NCBI RefSeq assembly: GCF_000016825.1
Contig: NC_009513.1
Coordinates: 244,501 to 308,500, forward strand
Reading direction: 5' to 3'
DNA length: 64,000 bases
From: Limosilactobacillus reuteri subsp. reuteri
GTDB taxonomy: Bacteria; Bacillota; Bacilli; Lactobacillales; Lactobacillaceae
Shown: in pieces, positions 1 to 11,762 of the stretch
How the letters are laid out: each line of letters begins with the position of its first letter
How positions within the stretch are numbered: position 1 is the stretch's first letter
Made by a program: the position numbers and the translations under genes
The notes under the pieces: generated by a model
Database searches by the model: none
Seen by the model: the letters and a program-made list of their open reading frames with translations, nothing else
What the model was told of the DNA's origin: nothing

Positions 1-129
1 AAATGAATAAAAGTGATAAAAACAGGAATTTGAGTCCTTAAAAAATGAATATAGATTTATTTTGTGGTGTATAAGAATTTGCTAAGTAATTTGATGAGGA
101 TTTTTGAGGTACGAAAGAGAGGATTAAAG

Positions 130-978
130 ATGAAAATAACGATGGGGATGACAACTTGGACGGAGCATCCAGTACTCATTCATGATGAACAACGCCCGGT
201 AAGGCTTGATGAGTATGCTCAACATTTTCCGGTGGTTGAGGTTGATACTTTTTTCTACGCTTTACCTCAGATAGCAACAATTCAAAACTGGCTTGCTACT
301 GTTCCCCCAACTTTTCAGTTTATTGTTAAGGCTAATCAGAAAATGACATTACATCAGCGAAATCAGGAACGTGGCGAATTAGAACAGGTCTTTCAACAAT
401 ATCGCCGAACAATCTCTCCCTTGGTAGCTGCTGGTCAATTAAAGACGATATTATTTCAGTTTCCTCCATATTTTGATGCAACTGTGCGTGACTTTTCTTA
501 CTTACGATTAATTCGAGAATGGTTAGGAAACTTGCCAATTGCAGTCGAATTTCGTAATCAAACTTGGTATAAGAAAGAAATTTTACCGTCAGTCTTAGAC
601 TTCTGTCGTGAACTCAATTTCACATTAGTGGCCGCTGATGAACCCCATAATACGCCAACGTCCGTACCGTTTTTGCTTGCAACAACTAATCCCGACTTAG
701 CCATGTTGCGCCTTCATGGTCGTAATCGAAAAGGATGGGAAAATCAAGGAAAAGAATGGCGGAAAACGCGGACTTTATATCGATATTCGCCGGAAGAACT
801 CCAATTCTTTAAAAAACAAATTGAGTCCTTGCAGCCGCAACCTAAAGAACTCTGTGTTATCTTCAACAATAACTCAGCTAAGGATGCCGCACCCAATGCA
901 TTGAGCCTTCAAAAAATGATGAATATTGAATTCGAGGGATTGGCACCTAAATCGCCAGAACAGCTTGATCTGTTTTAG
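130..978 (+). CDS. DUF72 family protein (YecE-like)
   Basis: A 282-residue TIM-barrel-type protein of the DUF72/YecE family; the biochemical role of the family is not established. The family pattern is visible at the N-terminus (a G-M-T-T-W-T-E stretch), in the V-E-V-D-T-F-F-Y segment, in the V-E-F-R-N segment and in the L-R-L-H-G-R-N segment near the C-terminus. The ATG at 130 is chosen because an AGAGAGGA ribosome site lies just upstream; the frame stays open back to position 64, but that start has no ribosome site. It stands alone ahead of metG. The family call is firm, the function is unknown. Confidence 0.85.
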   Translation: MKITMGMTTWTEHPVLIHDEQRPVRLDEYAQHFPVVEVDTFFYALPQIATIQNWLATVPPTFQFIVKANQKMTLHQRNQERGELEQVFQQYRRTISPLVAAGQLKTILFQFPPYFDATVRDFSYLRLIREWLGNLPIAVEFRNQTWYKKEILPSVLDFCRELNFTLVAADEPHNTPTSVPFLLATTNPDLAMLRLHGRNRKGWENQGKEWRKTRTLYRYSPEELQFFKKQIESLQPQPKELCVIFNNNSAKDAAPNALSLQKMMNIEFEGLAPKSPEQLDLF

Positions 979-1040
979 GATGGAGTAAGTCCTAATAAAA
1001 TGCTATACTAAATGTTAAATCTTAATTAGTAATATCTTAG

Positions 1041-3890
<2,850 letters not shown>

Positions 3891-3894
<4 letters not shown>

Positions 3895-4457
3895 TTAGAA
3901 TAAAAGAAGTTATAGTTGTTGAAGGTAAAGATGATACTAAGCAAATTTTAAAAGCGGTTGATGCCGATACCTACGAAACAAATGGGTCTGCAATTTCAAC
4001 GGCTGACTTGGCGAAGTTGAAAAAGTTACAAGCAAGCCGGGGCCTAATTGTTTTTACTGATCCAGACTTTAACGGGGAGCGGATTAGAAAAATAATCAGT
4101 GAAGCCATCCCAGGAGTTAAGCATGCTTTTATTAAACGAAAAGATGGTGTACCAACTGAGGCTCATGGTAGCTTGGGAGTTGAGCATGCAACGCCAGCAG
4201 TTATAAAATCAGCTTTGGAGCACCTTTATACCCAAACAACGACACCTCAGCAAGTTTTTAAGCGAGAAGACTTGCAAAAATGGGGATTAACAGGTCAAGC
4301 AGATTCACGAAAACGGCGTGAAAAGCTAGGGCAATTACTCGGAATCGGTTATGGAAATGGGAAACAATTGATTCACCGTTTAAACATGTTTCAAGTTGAC
4401 CGAGCAACATTTGAACAAGCAATTAAGCAAATAAATCAGGAGGAAGATCATGAGTAA
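3891..4457 (+). CDS. rnmV: Ribonuclease M5
   Basis: Performs the final maturation of 5S rRNA precursor in Firmicutes, normally with help from ribosomal protein L18. The 188-residue protein starts with a TOPRIM domain: the V-V-E-G-K-D-D motif carries the catalytic Glu, and F-T-D-P-D-F-N-G carries the DxD pair. The C-terminal half is the family-specific region. Its ATG overlaps the tatD stop by four bases, and its end overlaps rsmA by eight. Length and neighbours fit RnmV rather than another TOPRIM primase-like protein. Confidence 0.94.
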
Positions 4458-5343
4458 TTCACCAGAAATTGGTAGTCGAACACGTACCCGCGCGATAATG
4501 GAAAAGTACGGGATCCGAACAAAAAAGAGTTTCGGCCAGAATTTCCTTACTGATTTGAACGTCTTAAAAAATATCGTTGAGGCGGCGGATATTACAGCTA
4601 ATGACAATGTAATTGAAATTGGCCCTGGAATTGGCGCTTTAACGGAGCAATTAGCACAAGCGGCGGGAGAAGTTTTAGCCTTAGAAATTGATCAAGATTT
4701 AATTCCGGTATTAAAAGAAGTATTATCACCATATGATGATGTAAAAGTGATTAATCAAGATGTCCTTCAAGCTAATTTACCAGAGTTAATCAAAAAGGAA
4801 TTTAAGGATCCTAGTCGACCAATTAAGGTGGTTGCTAATCTCCCTTATTACATTACGAGTCCCATTCTAATGAATTTGCTGGCTAGTCCTGTTGAGTGGG
4901 CGACGATTTGTGTGATGATGCAAAAGGAAGTTGCTCAACGACTCACGGCTAAACCAGGAACTAAACAATATGGTGCGTTGACATTAGCGATTGAATACCA
5001 AATGCAAGCTAAAATTGCTTTTGATGTTTCACGAAAAGTGTTTGTGCCAGCACCTAATGTTGATTCAGCAATTGTGGTATTAACGCCACGGACAAATCCA
5101 CTTCCAGTTCAGCCTTTTGATAAGCAAAAATTATTTGGCTTTATCCGGGGATGTTTTGCTCATCGTCGCAAGAGTCTTTGGAATAACTTGCAAAGTGTAA
5201 TTGGTAAGGATCCAGCGGCAAAAGAGAAAATGACGGCCGTTTTAAACCAGCTGGATATTTCGCCGCAAATCCGTCCTGAGAAACTAACCCTCGAACAATT
5301 TATTGAACTTGCGAATGCTCTTCACCAGCAAAATCTCTTGTAA
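4450..5343 (+). CDS. rsmA: 16S rRNA (adenine-N6,N6) dimethyltransferase
   Basis: RsmA/KsgA dimethylates two adjacent adenines in the 3'-terminal helix of 16S rRNA during 30S assembly; loss gives kasugamycin resistance in other bacteria. The 297-residue sequence shows F-G-Q-N-F-L-T-D at about 29, the SAM-binding [10 protein letters not shown] near 56, and the catalytic N-L-P-Y-Y-I-T-S-P near 130. It has an AGGAGGAAGATC ribosome site inside rnmV and is translationally coupled to it. Confidence 0.97.
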
Positions 5344-5350
5344 AAGATGG

Positions 5351-5379
5351 TTGACCGTTATAAAACATTATGGTACAAT
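5351..5379 (+). promoter_or_regulatory. Sigma-A promoter of veg
   Basis: TTGACC and TACAAT separated by exactly 17 bases, about 55 bases before the veg start codon. veg promoters are among the strongest in Bacillus, and this near-consensus site agrees with that. Confidence 0.8.
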
Positions 5380-5433
5380 TTTGCTTTTTGTGTAAAAAAA
5401 GAGTATGCTAGTCTACAGTGAGGTGAAGGAGTC

Positions 5434-5676
5434 GTGCCTAATAGCATTGTAGAAATTAAGAAGAAGCTAGATGAACGGATTGGCGAGCATGTTTTAGTAA
5501 AAGCACAAGCTGGACGTAAACGTATTACCACCCATCACGGTATTTTGAGTAAGACCTATCCTGCAGTATTTGTTATTCATTTGAATGATGAACAAGGAAC
5601 ATTGGATCGGGTTTCCTATAGTTATACTGATTTGTTAACACGAAATATTTCAATTGCCTTCGATGAAGCAGAATAA
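5434..5676 (+). CDS. veg: Veg family protein (DUF1021)
   Basis: An 80-residue cytosolic protein of the Veg family, linked to biofilm formation and spore outgrowth in Bacillus; its role in lactobacilli is not known. The family core is present: N-S-I-V-E-I-K-K-K-L-D at the N-terminus, G-R-K-R-I-T near residue 27, and V-S-Y-S-Y-T-D-L-L-T near 63. The start is GTG after a GGTGAAGGAG ribosome site. It has its own strong promoter and a terminator, so it is a monocistronic unit between rsmA and ispE, as in Bacillus. Confidence 0.92.
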   Translation: MPNSIVEIKKKLDERIGEHVLVKAQAGRKRITTHHGILSKTYPAVFVIHLNDEQGTLDRVSYSYTDLLTRNISIAFDEAE

Positions 5677-5710
5677 ACTGATAATTTAAAATTCATATTT
5701 ATAAAATAAT

Positions 5711-5764
5711 AGGAGTGGGTAAAAATACCTTTCAACAGGAAGGCAGTTTTTATTCACTCCTTTT
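5711..5764 (+). terminator. Intrinsic terminator after veg
   Basis: AGGAGTGGGTAAAAA pairs with TTTTTATTCACTCCT through 15 positions including two G-U pairs, followed by a T run. It separates veg from ispE. Confidence 0.85.
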
Positions 5765-5861
5765 GCTTTAGGAATAGTTAGGAAACAGTAGTTGCAAGGA
5801 TTATAGTTCCGTTAGTATAATTTAACTAACTAAATTATTATAAATTAAGGAGGGTTGCCGG

Positions 5862-6713
5862 ATGATAGTTACAGAAAAAGCACCAGCAAAATTGAATTTG
5901 AGTTTAGATACGCCGATGCGATATTTTGATGGTTCTCCTCAATGGGATATGGTAATGGTTTCGGCAGACCTGGCTGATTATGTAACTGTTGAGACACACC
6001 GGCGCCCTGCAACAATTAAAGTTTATACAAATAGTGGCTTTTTACCCAATGACCAACGTAATTTAGCATACCAAGCAGCTCATATTTTACGTAGTCGTTT
6101 TCATTGTAAAGATGGCGTTACAATTCGAATTAAGAAGCAAATTCCAGTCGCGGCCGGATTGGGCGGTGGCTCTTCAGATGCAGCGGCAGTTTTACGCGCA
6201 TTAAATAGTATTTGGCGGTTGGGCTTGAGTTTATCAGAACTGGCAAAGATTGCATTAACAATTGATTCTGACGTCCCGTATTGTATATATAACAAATTAG
6301 CCCACGTTACTGGCCATGGTGAAAAAATCGAATTGTTACCACCGCAACCTCATTATTGGGCTGTGATTGCAAAACAGAAGATCAGTGTTTCTACGCCGCA
6401 AATCTTACGACAAATTAATTATGAGAAGCTTCAACATCTTAATAATGAAGCATTACTGACAAATTTAAAGAAAGAAGATTGGCAAGAAGCAACAAAATAT
6501 ATGGGAAATGTTTTAGAGCCCTTAACGATGAAATTTTATCCAGAGATTGGTCGTCTAAAGAATAAGATGAAAGAATTGGGGGCCGATGTTGCCCAGATGA
6601 GTGGGACGGGACCAACCGTCTTCGCAATCTGCCATACAGAATCGCGAGCAAAACGGATTCAAAATAGTATCCGGGGATTTTGTCGCGACGTTCATGTTGT
6701 AACTTTGCTTTGA
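5862..6713 (+). CDS. ispE: IspE-like GHMP kinase (CDP-ME kinase family)
   Basis: A 283-residue member of the 4-diphosphocytidyl-2-C-methyl-D-erythritol kinase family. The ATP-binding GHMP motif P-V-A-A-G-L-G-G-G-S-S-D-A-A-A lies near residue 95, and the C-terminal GHMP motif M-S-G-T-G-P-T-V-F-A near 245. The N-terminal K-A-P-A-K-L-N-L motif is intact. In the canonical pathway it phosphorylates CDP-methylerythritol. Lactobacilli are known to make isoprenoids through mevalonate, so the substrate here is uncertain. It keeps the Bacillus position between veg and purR, interrupted only by the metal transporter. An AAGGAGG site precedes the ATG. Confidence 0.85.
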   Translation: MIVTEKAPAKLNLSLDTPMRYFDGSPQWDMVMVSADLADYVTVETHRRPATIKVYTNSGFLPNDQRNLAYQAAHILRSRFHCKDGVTIRIKKQIPVAAGLGGGSSDAAAVLRALNSIWRLGLSLSELAKIALTIDSDVPYCIYNKLAHVTGHGEKIELLPPQPHYWAVIAKQKISVSTPQILRQINYEKLQHLNNEALLTNLKKEDWQEATKYMGNVLEPLTMKFYPEIGRLKNKMKELGADVAQMSGTGPTVFAICHTESRAKRIQNSIRGFCRDVHVVTLL

Positions 6714-6722
6714 TCATATTTA

Positions 6723-6770
6723 AGGACAAGAGGATGGAAAGAAGTAACTTTCTCTCTTGTCCTTTTTATT
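6723..6770 (+). terminator. Terminator after ispE
   Basis: AGGACAAGAG pairs with CTCTTGTCCT and is followed by TTTTTATTTTTA. Confidence 0.88.
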
Positions 6771-6820
6771 TTTATGTTGCAATCCCGCATAAAGTTCGAT
6801 ATTATATTCATTGTTCTAAA

Positions 6821-6835
6821 TAGTAACGATTACGA
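6821..6835 (+). promoter_or_regulatory. Zur-like operator before the metal ABC transporter
   Basis: TAGTAACGATTACGA matches the Bacillus Zur box (TCGTAATNATTACGA) at all but two specified positions. It lies 18 bases before the start codon, overlapping the likely early transcribed region. It predicts repression of the transporter when zinc is plentiful. Confidence 0.6.
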
Positions 6836-6852
6836 TTAAAAAGAGGGAAAGA

Positions 6853-7764
6853 ATGAAAAAATATATTATCGGTATTAGTAGCATTATTGCTTTGTTGGTT
6901 ATAATACTTGGTTTATCCTTTGTTCCATGGAAATCGATGGGGAAAAATCAAAAGCCAATTAGAGTGGTAACCGGATTGAATTTCTATGGTGAAGTAGCGC
7001 AGAAAGTAGCTGGCGATCATGGCCAAGTGATTTCGTTTATTGATAATGCTTCGGTTGATCCCCATGATTATCAACCCAATACTAAGCAAGCCCAGCAAGT
7101 TGCTAAAGCCAATGTAGTAATTGAAAATGGTCTTGGTTACGATAGTTGGGTAAACAAACTCGTTAAATCAAGCAGTAACCATAACAAGATTAAAGTAATT
7201 AATGTGGCATCTTTAACCGGCAAGAAAGATGGCGACAATGAGCATATTTGGTATGCGCCTGAGACGGTCGAAAAGTTAGCAAATGACCTTGCAACTCAAT
7301 ATGGTAAAATTGATCCGCAACACGCTAAGGATTACCAAAAGAATGCGCGAAAATATTTAGCTTCTCTTCAACCACTTAATGAAGAAATTGCCAAAGTGAA
7401 GCGCCAGGTAAATCCTAACAATAATCGTGTTGCAGTTAGTGAACCAGTTTTTGATTATGCCTTAGAGAATGTTGGTTATCAAATTATGGACAAGCATTTC
7501 GAAAAAGCTGTTGAAGATGGGAATGATCCATCACCAAAAGATATTGAAGAAATTCAACAAGCAATCATTAATCACCAAATTGCCTTCTTTGTTGATAATT
7601 CGCAGACAAGTGATAAAGTTGTTGATAATTTAGTTAAACTTGCCCCTGAACATAATGTTCCAGTATTAAAGGTAACGGAAACAAAGCCGAATGGGGATGA
7701 CTATATGCAGTGGATGCTCAAGCAATACCAAGCATTGTCTCGCATTCAACAAAAGGAGAATTAA
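6853..7764 (+). CDS. Metal (Zn/Mn) ABC transporter substrate-binding protein
   Basis: A 303-residue extracellular solute-binding protein of cluster A-I (ZnuA/PsaA/AdcA type). An N-terminal hydrophobic segment (about residues 4-25) can export it; no lipobox Cys is visible, so it is probably held by an uncleaved anchor. Probable metal ligands are the His of D-P-H-D-Y near residue 75, the His of N-E-H-I-W-Y near 127, the Glu of V-S-E-P-V-F near 198, and an Asp of F-V-D-N-S-Q-T-S-D near 250. A Glu as third ligand is typical of PsaA-type (Mn) proteins, whereas the upstream box suggests zinc. It starts a three-gene operon with the ATPase and permease. Confidence 0.88.
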   Translation: MKKYIIGISSIIALLVIILGLSFVPWKSMGKNQKPIRVVTGLNFYGEVAQKVAGDHGQVISFIDNASVDPHDYQPNTKQAQQVAKANVVIENGLGYDSWVNKLVKSSSNHNKIKVINVASLTGKKDGDNEHIWYAPETVEKLANDLATQYGKIDPQHAKDYQKNARKYLASLQPLNEEIAKVKRQVNPNNNRVAVSEPVFDYALENVGYQIMDKHFEKAVEDGNDPSPKDIEEIQQAIINHQIAFFVDNSQTSDKVVDNLVKLAPEHNVPVLKVTETKPNGDDYMQWMLKQYQALSRIQQKEN

Positions 7765-7771
7765 GAAGATA

Positions 7772-8443
7772 ATGGCAGTTGTATCAGTTGATGATTTAAC
7801 GATCGCTTATGGAAATCATACTGTAATCGATCATTTAAGCTTCTCCATTAATGAAGGGGATTTTCTTGTCGTGGTTGGTGAAAATGGGGTAGGAAAAACG
7901 ACTCTTGTTCGCTCAATGCTTGGTTTTTTAAAACCGAAAAGCGGGACAATAACTATTCCGCAAAGTACACGACTTGGCTACGTTCCTCAGTTTCGTAATA
8001 TTGACGAGGAATACCCACTATCTATTCGCGATTTTGTTGCTTTAAATACTAAACCACGCCTTTTACCATGGCTGACTAAAAGCGAGCGAAACCGTGTTGA
8101 ACGGATGATTCGTGAAAATAACCTAACAAAGATTGCTGAGCGGCCCCTTGGTTTAGCGTCAGGGGGTGAGAAGCAACGAGCATATCTTGCTCAAGCTTTA
8201 TTACCCAATCCTAACCTCCTTATTCTGGACGAATCGACAGCAAGTCTGGACAATGAAATGAAGTATGAATTGCTAGACCTAGTAACTCGTTTTCAACAAA
8301 ATGGTTTAAGTGTAATGTTTATTACTCATGATTGGGATCTAGCAGAACAATATGGGACCCGTTTCTTATATCTCTCTCCCGGTTCTTATTCCACTGGGCC
8401 AATTAATGAGTTACCCAGTCCGGTAAAGGGGGATAAAAAGTAA
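7772..8443 (+). CDS. Metal ABC transporter ATP-binding protein
   Basis: A 223-residue ATPase powering the metal importer. It has Walker A (G-E-N-G-V-G-K-T-T near residue 35), a variant signature L-A-S-G-G-E-K-Q-R in place of LSGGQ, Walker B (L-L-I-L-D-E-S-T-A-S-L-D) and the switch His in F-I-T-H-D-W-D. The ATG at 7772 follows the substrate-binding gene by seven bases with an AAAGGAG site; the same frame is open upstream, but that part overlaps the previous gene and lacks a ribosome site. Confidence 0.92.
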   Translation: MAVVSVDDLTIAYGNHTVIDHLSFSINEGDFLVVVGENGVGKTTLVRSMLGFLKPKSGTITIPQSTRLGYVPQFRNIDEEYPLSIRDFVALNTKPRLLPWLTKSERNRVERMIRENNLTKIAERPLGLASGGEKQRAYLAQALLPNPNLLILDESTASLDNEMKYELLDLVTRFQQNGLSVMFITHDWDLAEQYGTRFLYLSPGSYSTGPINELPSPVKGDKK

Positions 8444-9240
8444 TGTTAACTTTAAGTTTTATGCGTCACGCATTTGTCGCTAGTACATTTATTGCGATTA
8501 TTTGTGGAATTATTGGAGTTTTTGTCGTTGCACGAAATTTATCATTCTTAACGCATACCTTGTCTGAAATTGGGTTTGCTGGTGGTGCTTTTGCCGTTTT
8601 TGCTGGATGGCCAGCGCTAAATGGGATGATTCTGTTTACAATGTTAAGCTCAGTTATTGTTGGACAAATGAGTATAAAAGAATCACGGCGAGAAGCGGTT
8701 ATTAGTGCCGTTTCAGCGTTGTTCATTGGTTTAGGAATTCTTTTCTTATCTTTGAGCAGTCAGTCAGCTAGCTCAGCAACAAGTATTTTGTTTGGTAGCG
8801 TGGTTGGAATTAGTTTGAATGAGGTCTGGCAGCTTGTCTACCTTTCCATTCTTGTTTTGATCATTTTGCTATTGATGTATCGTCGCCTTAAGTTTGATTC
8901 CTTTGATTCAATTGGGGCGCAGGTCAGTGGAATAAATCAAACAGTGATTTCTGTTGTTTTTCTTTTACTACTTGCTTTAAGCGTTAGTGTCGCTGCTCAG
9001 ATTGTCGGTTCTTTGCTAATTTTTATTCTCCTAACGTTACCAGCTGCTAGTGCTAAATACTTTACGCATGGTGTCGCACGGATGATTATTTTAGCAATTT
9101 TATTTTCACTGTTAGGGACATGGCTTGGGCTTTTTCTCGGTTATTTGACAGATTGGCCGGTTAGTTTCTTTATCGCAGTGATTGAAGTTATCATCTATAC
9201 CACAGCCTTGATTTATAGTAAATTTATCGAATCGAATTAG
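8443..9240 (+). CDS. Metal ABC transporter permease (ZnuB/MntB family)
   Basis: A 265-residue integral membrane protein of the ABC-3 family with about seven to eight hydrophobic helices. The conserved segment H-T-L-S-E-I-G-F-A-G-G-A near residue 37 and the G-S-L-L-I-F-I-L-L-T-L-P-A-A segment near 187 are typical of ZnuB/PsaC permeases. Its ATG overlaps the ATPase stop in a TAATG junction, showing translational coupling. It completes the transporter operon. Confidence 0.92.
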   Translation: MLTLSFMRHAFVASTFIAIICGIIGVFVVARNLSFLTHTLSEIGFAGGAFAVFAGWPALNGMILFTMLSSVIVGQMSIKESRREAVISAVSALFIGLGILFLSLSSQSASSATSILFGSVVGISLNEVWQLVYLSILVLIILLLMYRRLKFDSFDSIGAQVSGINQTVISVVFLLLLALSVSVAAQIVGSLLIFILLTLPAASAKYFTHGVARMIILAILFSLLGTWLGLFLGYLTDWPVSFFIAVIEVIIYTTALIYSKFIESN

Positions 9241-9262
9241 ACTGTGGCTTAAGTAGGTAAAC

Positions 9263-9375
9263 AACATAGTACAACAATGGTCTTCAACGCCCGACAAAGT
9301 GTTGGAGACTATTATTATTTGTGGGGCTTTCAGATGCTAGCTTCGTGGCGACAAAATGCCCCCTATCTCGTACTC
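9263..9375. repeat. Structured intergenic repeat, copy 1
   Basis: A stretch opening with AGTACAACAATGG, then a hairpin, then GGGGCT...GCCCC. A similar arrangement with the same opening words recurs near 37463-37565. Sequence conservation is partial, but order and pairing are kept. Confidence 0.55.
9280..9320. terminator. Terminator-like hairpin in an intergenic repeat
   Basis: GTCTTCAAC pairs with GTTGGAGAC (one G-U pair) and is followed by ATTATTATTT. It ends the metal transporter operon and forms the first half of the intergenic repeat described separately. Confidence 0.7.
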
Positions 9376-9406
9376 TTTTTTCTCAGTAAATACTAAAATT
9401 TTGCCG

Positions 9407-9420
9407 AAAATCCGAACATT
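9407..9420 (+). promoter_or_regulatory. PurBox-like operator before purR
   Basis: AAAATCCGAACATT fits the lactococcal PurBox pattern AWWWCCGAACWWT. It lies about 50 bases before the purR start, so it probably serves autoregulation in response to PRPP. Confidence 0.65.
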
Positions 9421-9471
9421 TTATGTTAAAATCAATGTTAATTAATCCTTTTTGAAAGGCAGAGAAAGAAC

Positions 9472-10317
9472 ATGAAAATTAGACGGAGTAACCGATTGGT
9501 GGATATGACACGTTACTTGCTTGAACATCCGCGATCATTAGTATCGTTGAAGTTTTTTGGTGAGCGTTACGACTCAGCTAAGTCATCAATCAGTGAAGAT
9601 TTAGGAATTGTTAAACATACCTTCCAAACTTGGGGACAGGGACGATTAGAAACAATTCCTGGTGCAAGCGGTGGCGCGGTGTTAACGCCATTTTATTCTA
9701 AGGAAAATGCTCAGGCGGCCATTGATAACTTAGTTGACCGGGTTAATGATGACTCGCGTTTGCTACCGGGGGGTTATGTTTACTTATCGGATTTAATCGG
9801 CCAACCAGAAATTTTGCGGCAGATCGGTAAGTTAATCGCTACTCAATACGTTGATACTGATGTTGATGTTATTATGACAGTTGAGACTAAGGGGATCCCG
9901 ATTGCTCAAAGCGTTGCGATGTATATGAATAAACCATTTGTTATTGTTCGTAATAGTTCACACATTACTGAAGGACCTACTGTAAGTGTTAATTACGTTT
10001 CTGGGTCCGTCCAACGGATAAAGAAGATGGAATTGTCCCGTCGTACATTATCAGCTGGGGCGAATGTCTTGGTTGTTGACGACTTTATGAAGGGCGGCGG
10101 CACGATTAACGGAATGAAATCTTTGATTAAAGAATTTGATGCTAACTTGGTTGGGATTACTGTTTTTGCAGAAGGTCGTCCGGTAAATGGGCAACGGTTA
10201 GTCGATAACTGTACTTCATTAATCAAAGTGGAAACTAAAGATGGCACGGAGAAGAAGATTGCAGCACAAGCAGGAAGCTTCATGGAAAACGTGTTTGATA
10301 AGAAAGTGGAGAATTAG
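9472..10317 (+). CDS. purR: Pur operon regulator PurR
   Basis: A 281-residue DNA-binding regulator of purine genes that senses PRPP. An N-terminal winged helix (about residues 1-74, R-R-S-N-R-L-V-D-M-T-R-Y-L-L) is followed by a phosphoribosyltransferase-like domain with the PRPP-binding loop V-L-V-V-D-D-F-M-K-G-G-G-T near residue 200. It is read as a unit with glmU and prs. In Lactococcus the orthologue is an activator; in Bacillus it is mainly a repressor. Confidence 0.95.
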   Translation: MKIRRSNRLVDMTRYLLEHPRSLVSLKFFGERYDSAKSSISEDLGIVKHTFQTWGQGRLETIPGASGGAVLTPFYSKENAQAAIDNLVDRVNDDSRLLPGGYVYLSDLIGQPEILRQIGKLIATQYVDTDVDVIMTVETKGIPIAQSVAMYMNKPFVIVRNSSHITEGPTVSVNYVSGSVQRIKKMELSRRTLSAGANVLVVDDFMKGGGTINGMKSLIKEFDANLVGITVFAEGRPVNGQRLVDNCTSLIKVETKDGTEKKIAAQAGSFMENVFDKKVEN

Positions 10318-10320
10318 GAA

Positions 10321-11688
10321 ATGACAAAACGTAATGCAATTATTTTAGCTGCTGGTAAAGGTACACGGATGCGCTCAAAGCTATACAAGGTTTTACACCA
10401 AGTTTGTGGTAAGACAATGGTTGAGCATGTTTTAACTCAATTGGAAAAGGCCAAGATTGATAATATTATTACAATTGTTGGTTTCGGGGCGGAAACAGTT
10501 GAACAGCAATTGGGACACCGTACTAAGTATGCGCTCCAAGAACAACAGCTTGGAACCGGGCATGCCGTAATGCAAACAAAAGACCTTCTTGCAAATGAAG
10601 ATGGCGAAACTATTATTGTCAGTGGTGATACTCCTTTATTTACGGCTGAGACTTTTGAAAAACTCTTTGAATATCATGAACAGCGGCATGCGGCAGCCAC
10701 TATTTTGACTTCTATTGCTCCTGATCCAACTGGTTATGGCCGGATTGTGCGAAATGATGTTGGAATCGTTGAACGAATCGTGGAACAAAAAGATGCTACT
10801 GTTCAAGAACAGGCAATTAAGGAAATTAATACCGGAGTTTACTGTTTTGATAACAAGAAACTCTTTGCTGCCCTTAGCAAGATCACGAATGATAATGCCC
10901 AGGGTGAGTACTATTTAACTGATGTTATTGGCATTTTAAAGCAAGAAAATGAGATCGTAACAGCCTACAAGATGGATAACTTTGACGAATCAATGGGGGT
11001 AAATGACCGAGTTGCCCTTGCACGCGCAAACAAGGTAATGCGTAACCGGATTAATACTCATTGGATGCGTGAAGGGGTTTCAATGATTGATCCTGAAACA
11101 ACTTATATTGATGCTGATGTCAAGATTGGTCGTGATACAGTTATTGAAGGTGGCGTTGTAATCAAAGGTCATACAGAAATTGGTAACGATTGTTATATCG
11201 GTGCTGGTTCACGGATCACTGATTCCAAGATTCACGATGGGGTTAAAATTATTTCGTCTACCCTCCAGGAAGCGGAAATGCACAATGGCAGTGATATTGG
11301 TCCTAATAGCCACTTGCGTCCAGAAGCAGAAATTGGCGAAAATGTTCATATTGGTAACTTCTGTGAGGTTAAGAAGGCTTATATTGGTGAAGGAACAAAG
11401 GTCGGTCACCTGACTTATATCGGTAACGCTACGTTAGGTAAGGATATTAATGTTGGCTGTGGAGTAGTCTTTGTTAACTACGATGGGACAAATAAGCACC
11501 ATACCAATGTTGGCGACCATGCCTTTATCGGTAGTAACAGTAACTTAGTAGCTCCTGTTAATATTGCAAAAGATTCATTTGTTGCTGCTGGTTCGACCAT
11601 CACAGATAGTACGGAACAATATGACATGGCAATTGCGCGGGCACGGCAGGTTAATAAAGAAAATTATGCTAAGAAGCTACCATGGTAA
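10321..11688 (+). CDS. glmU: Bifunctional GlcNAc-1-P uridyltransferase / GlcN-1-P acetyltransferase
   Basis: Makes UDP-GlcNAc, the first nucleotide sugar for peptidoglycan and wall polymers. The 455-residue protein has the uridyltransferase loop [11 protein letters not shown] at residues 9-19, and from about residue 250 a left-handed beta-helix of hexapeptide repeats with the acetyltransferase signature F-V-N-Y-D-G-T-N-K near 383. It follows purR by three bases and is co-transcribed with it. Confidence 0.97.
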
Positions 11689-11762
11689 CTTGCTTTTTGC
11701 CTCACTAATTTATATTATGTAAGTGGTAGTAGTATAACATTTATTAATCAGCGGAGGACCTA

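Noticed and set aside
1-129. Possible gene fragment at the window start
   Set aside because: A/T-rich with no convincing reading frame or ribosome site before position 130.
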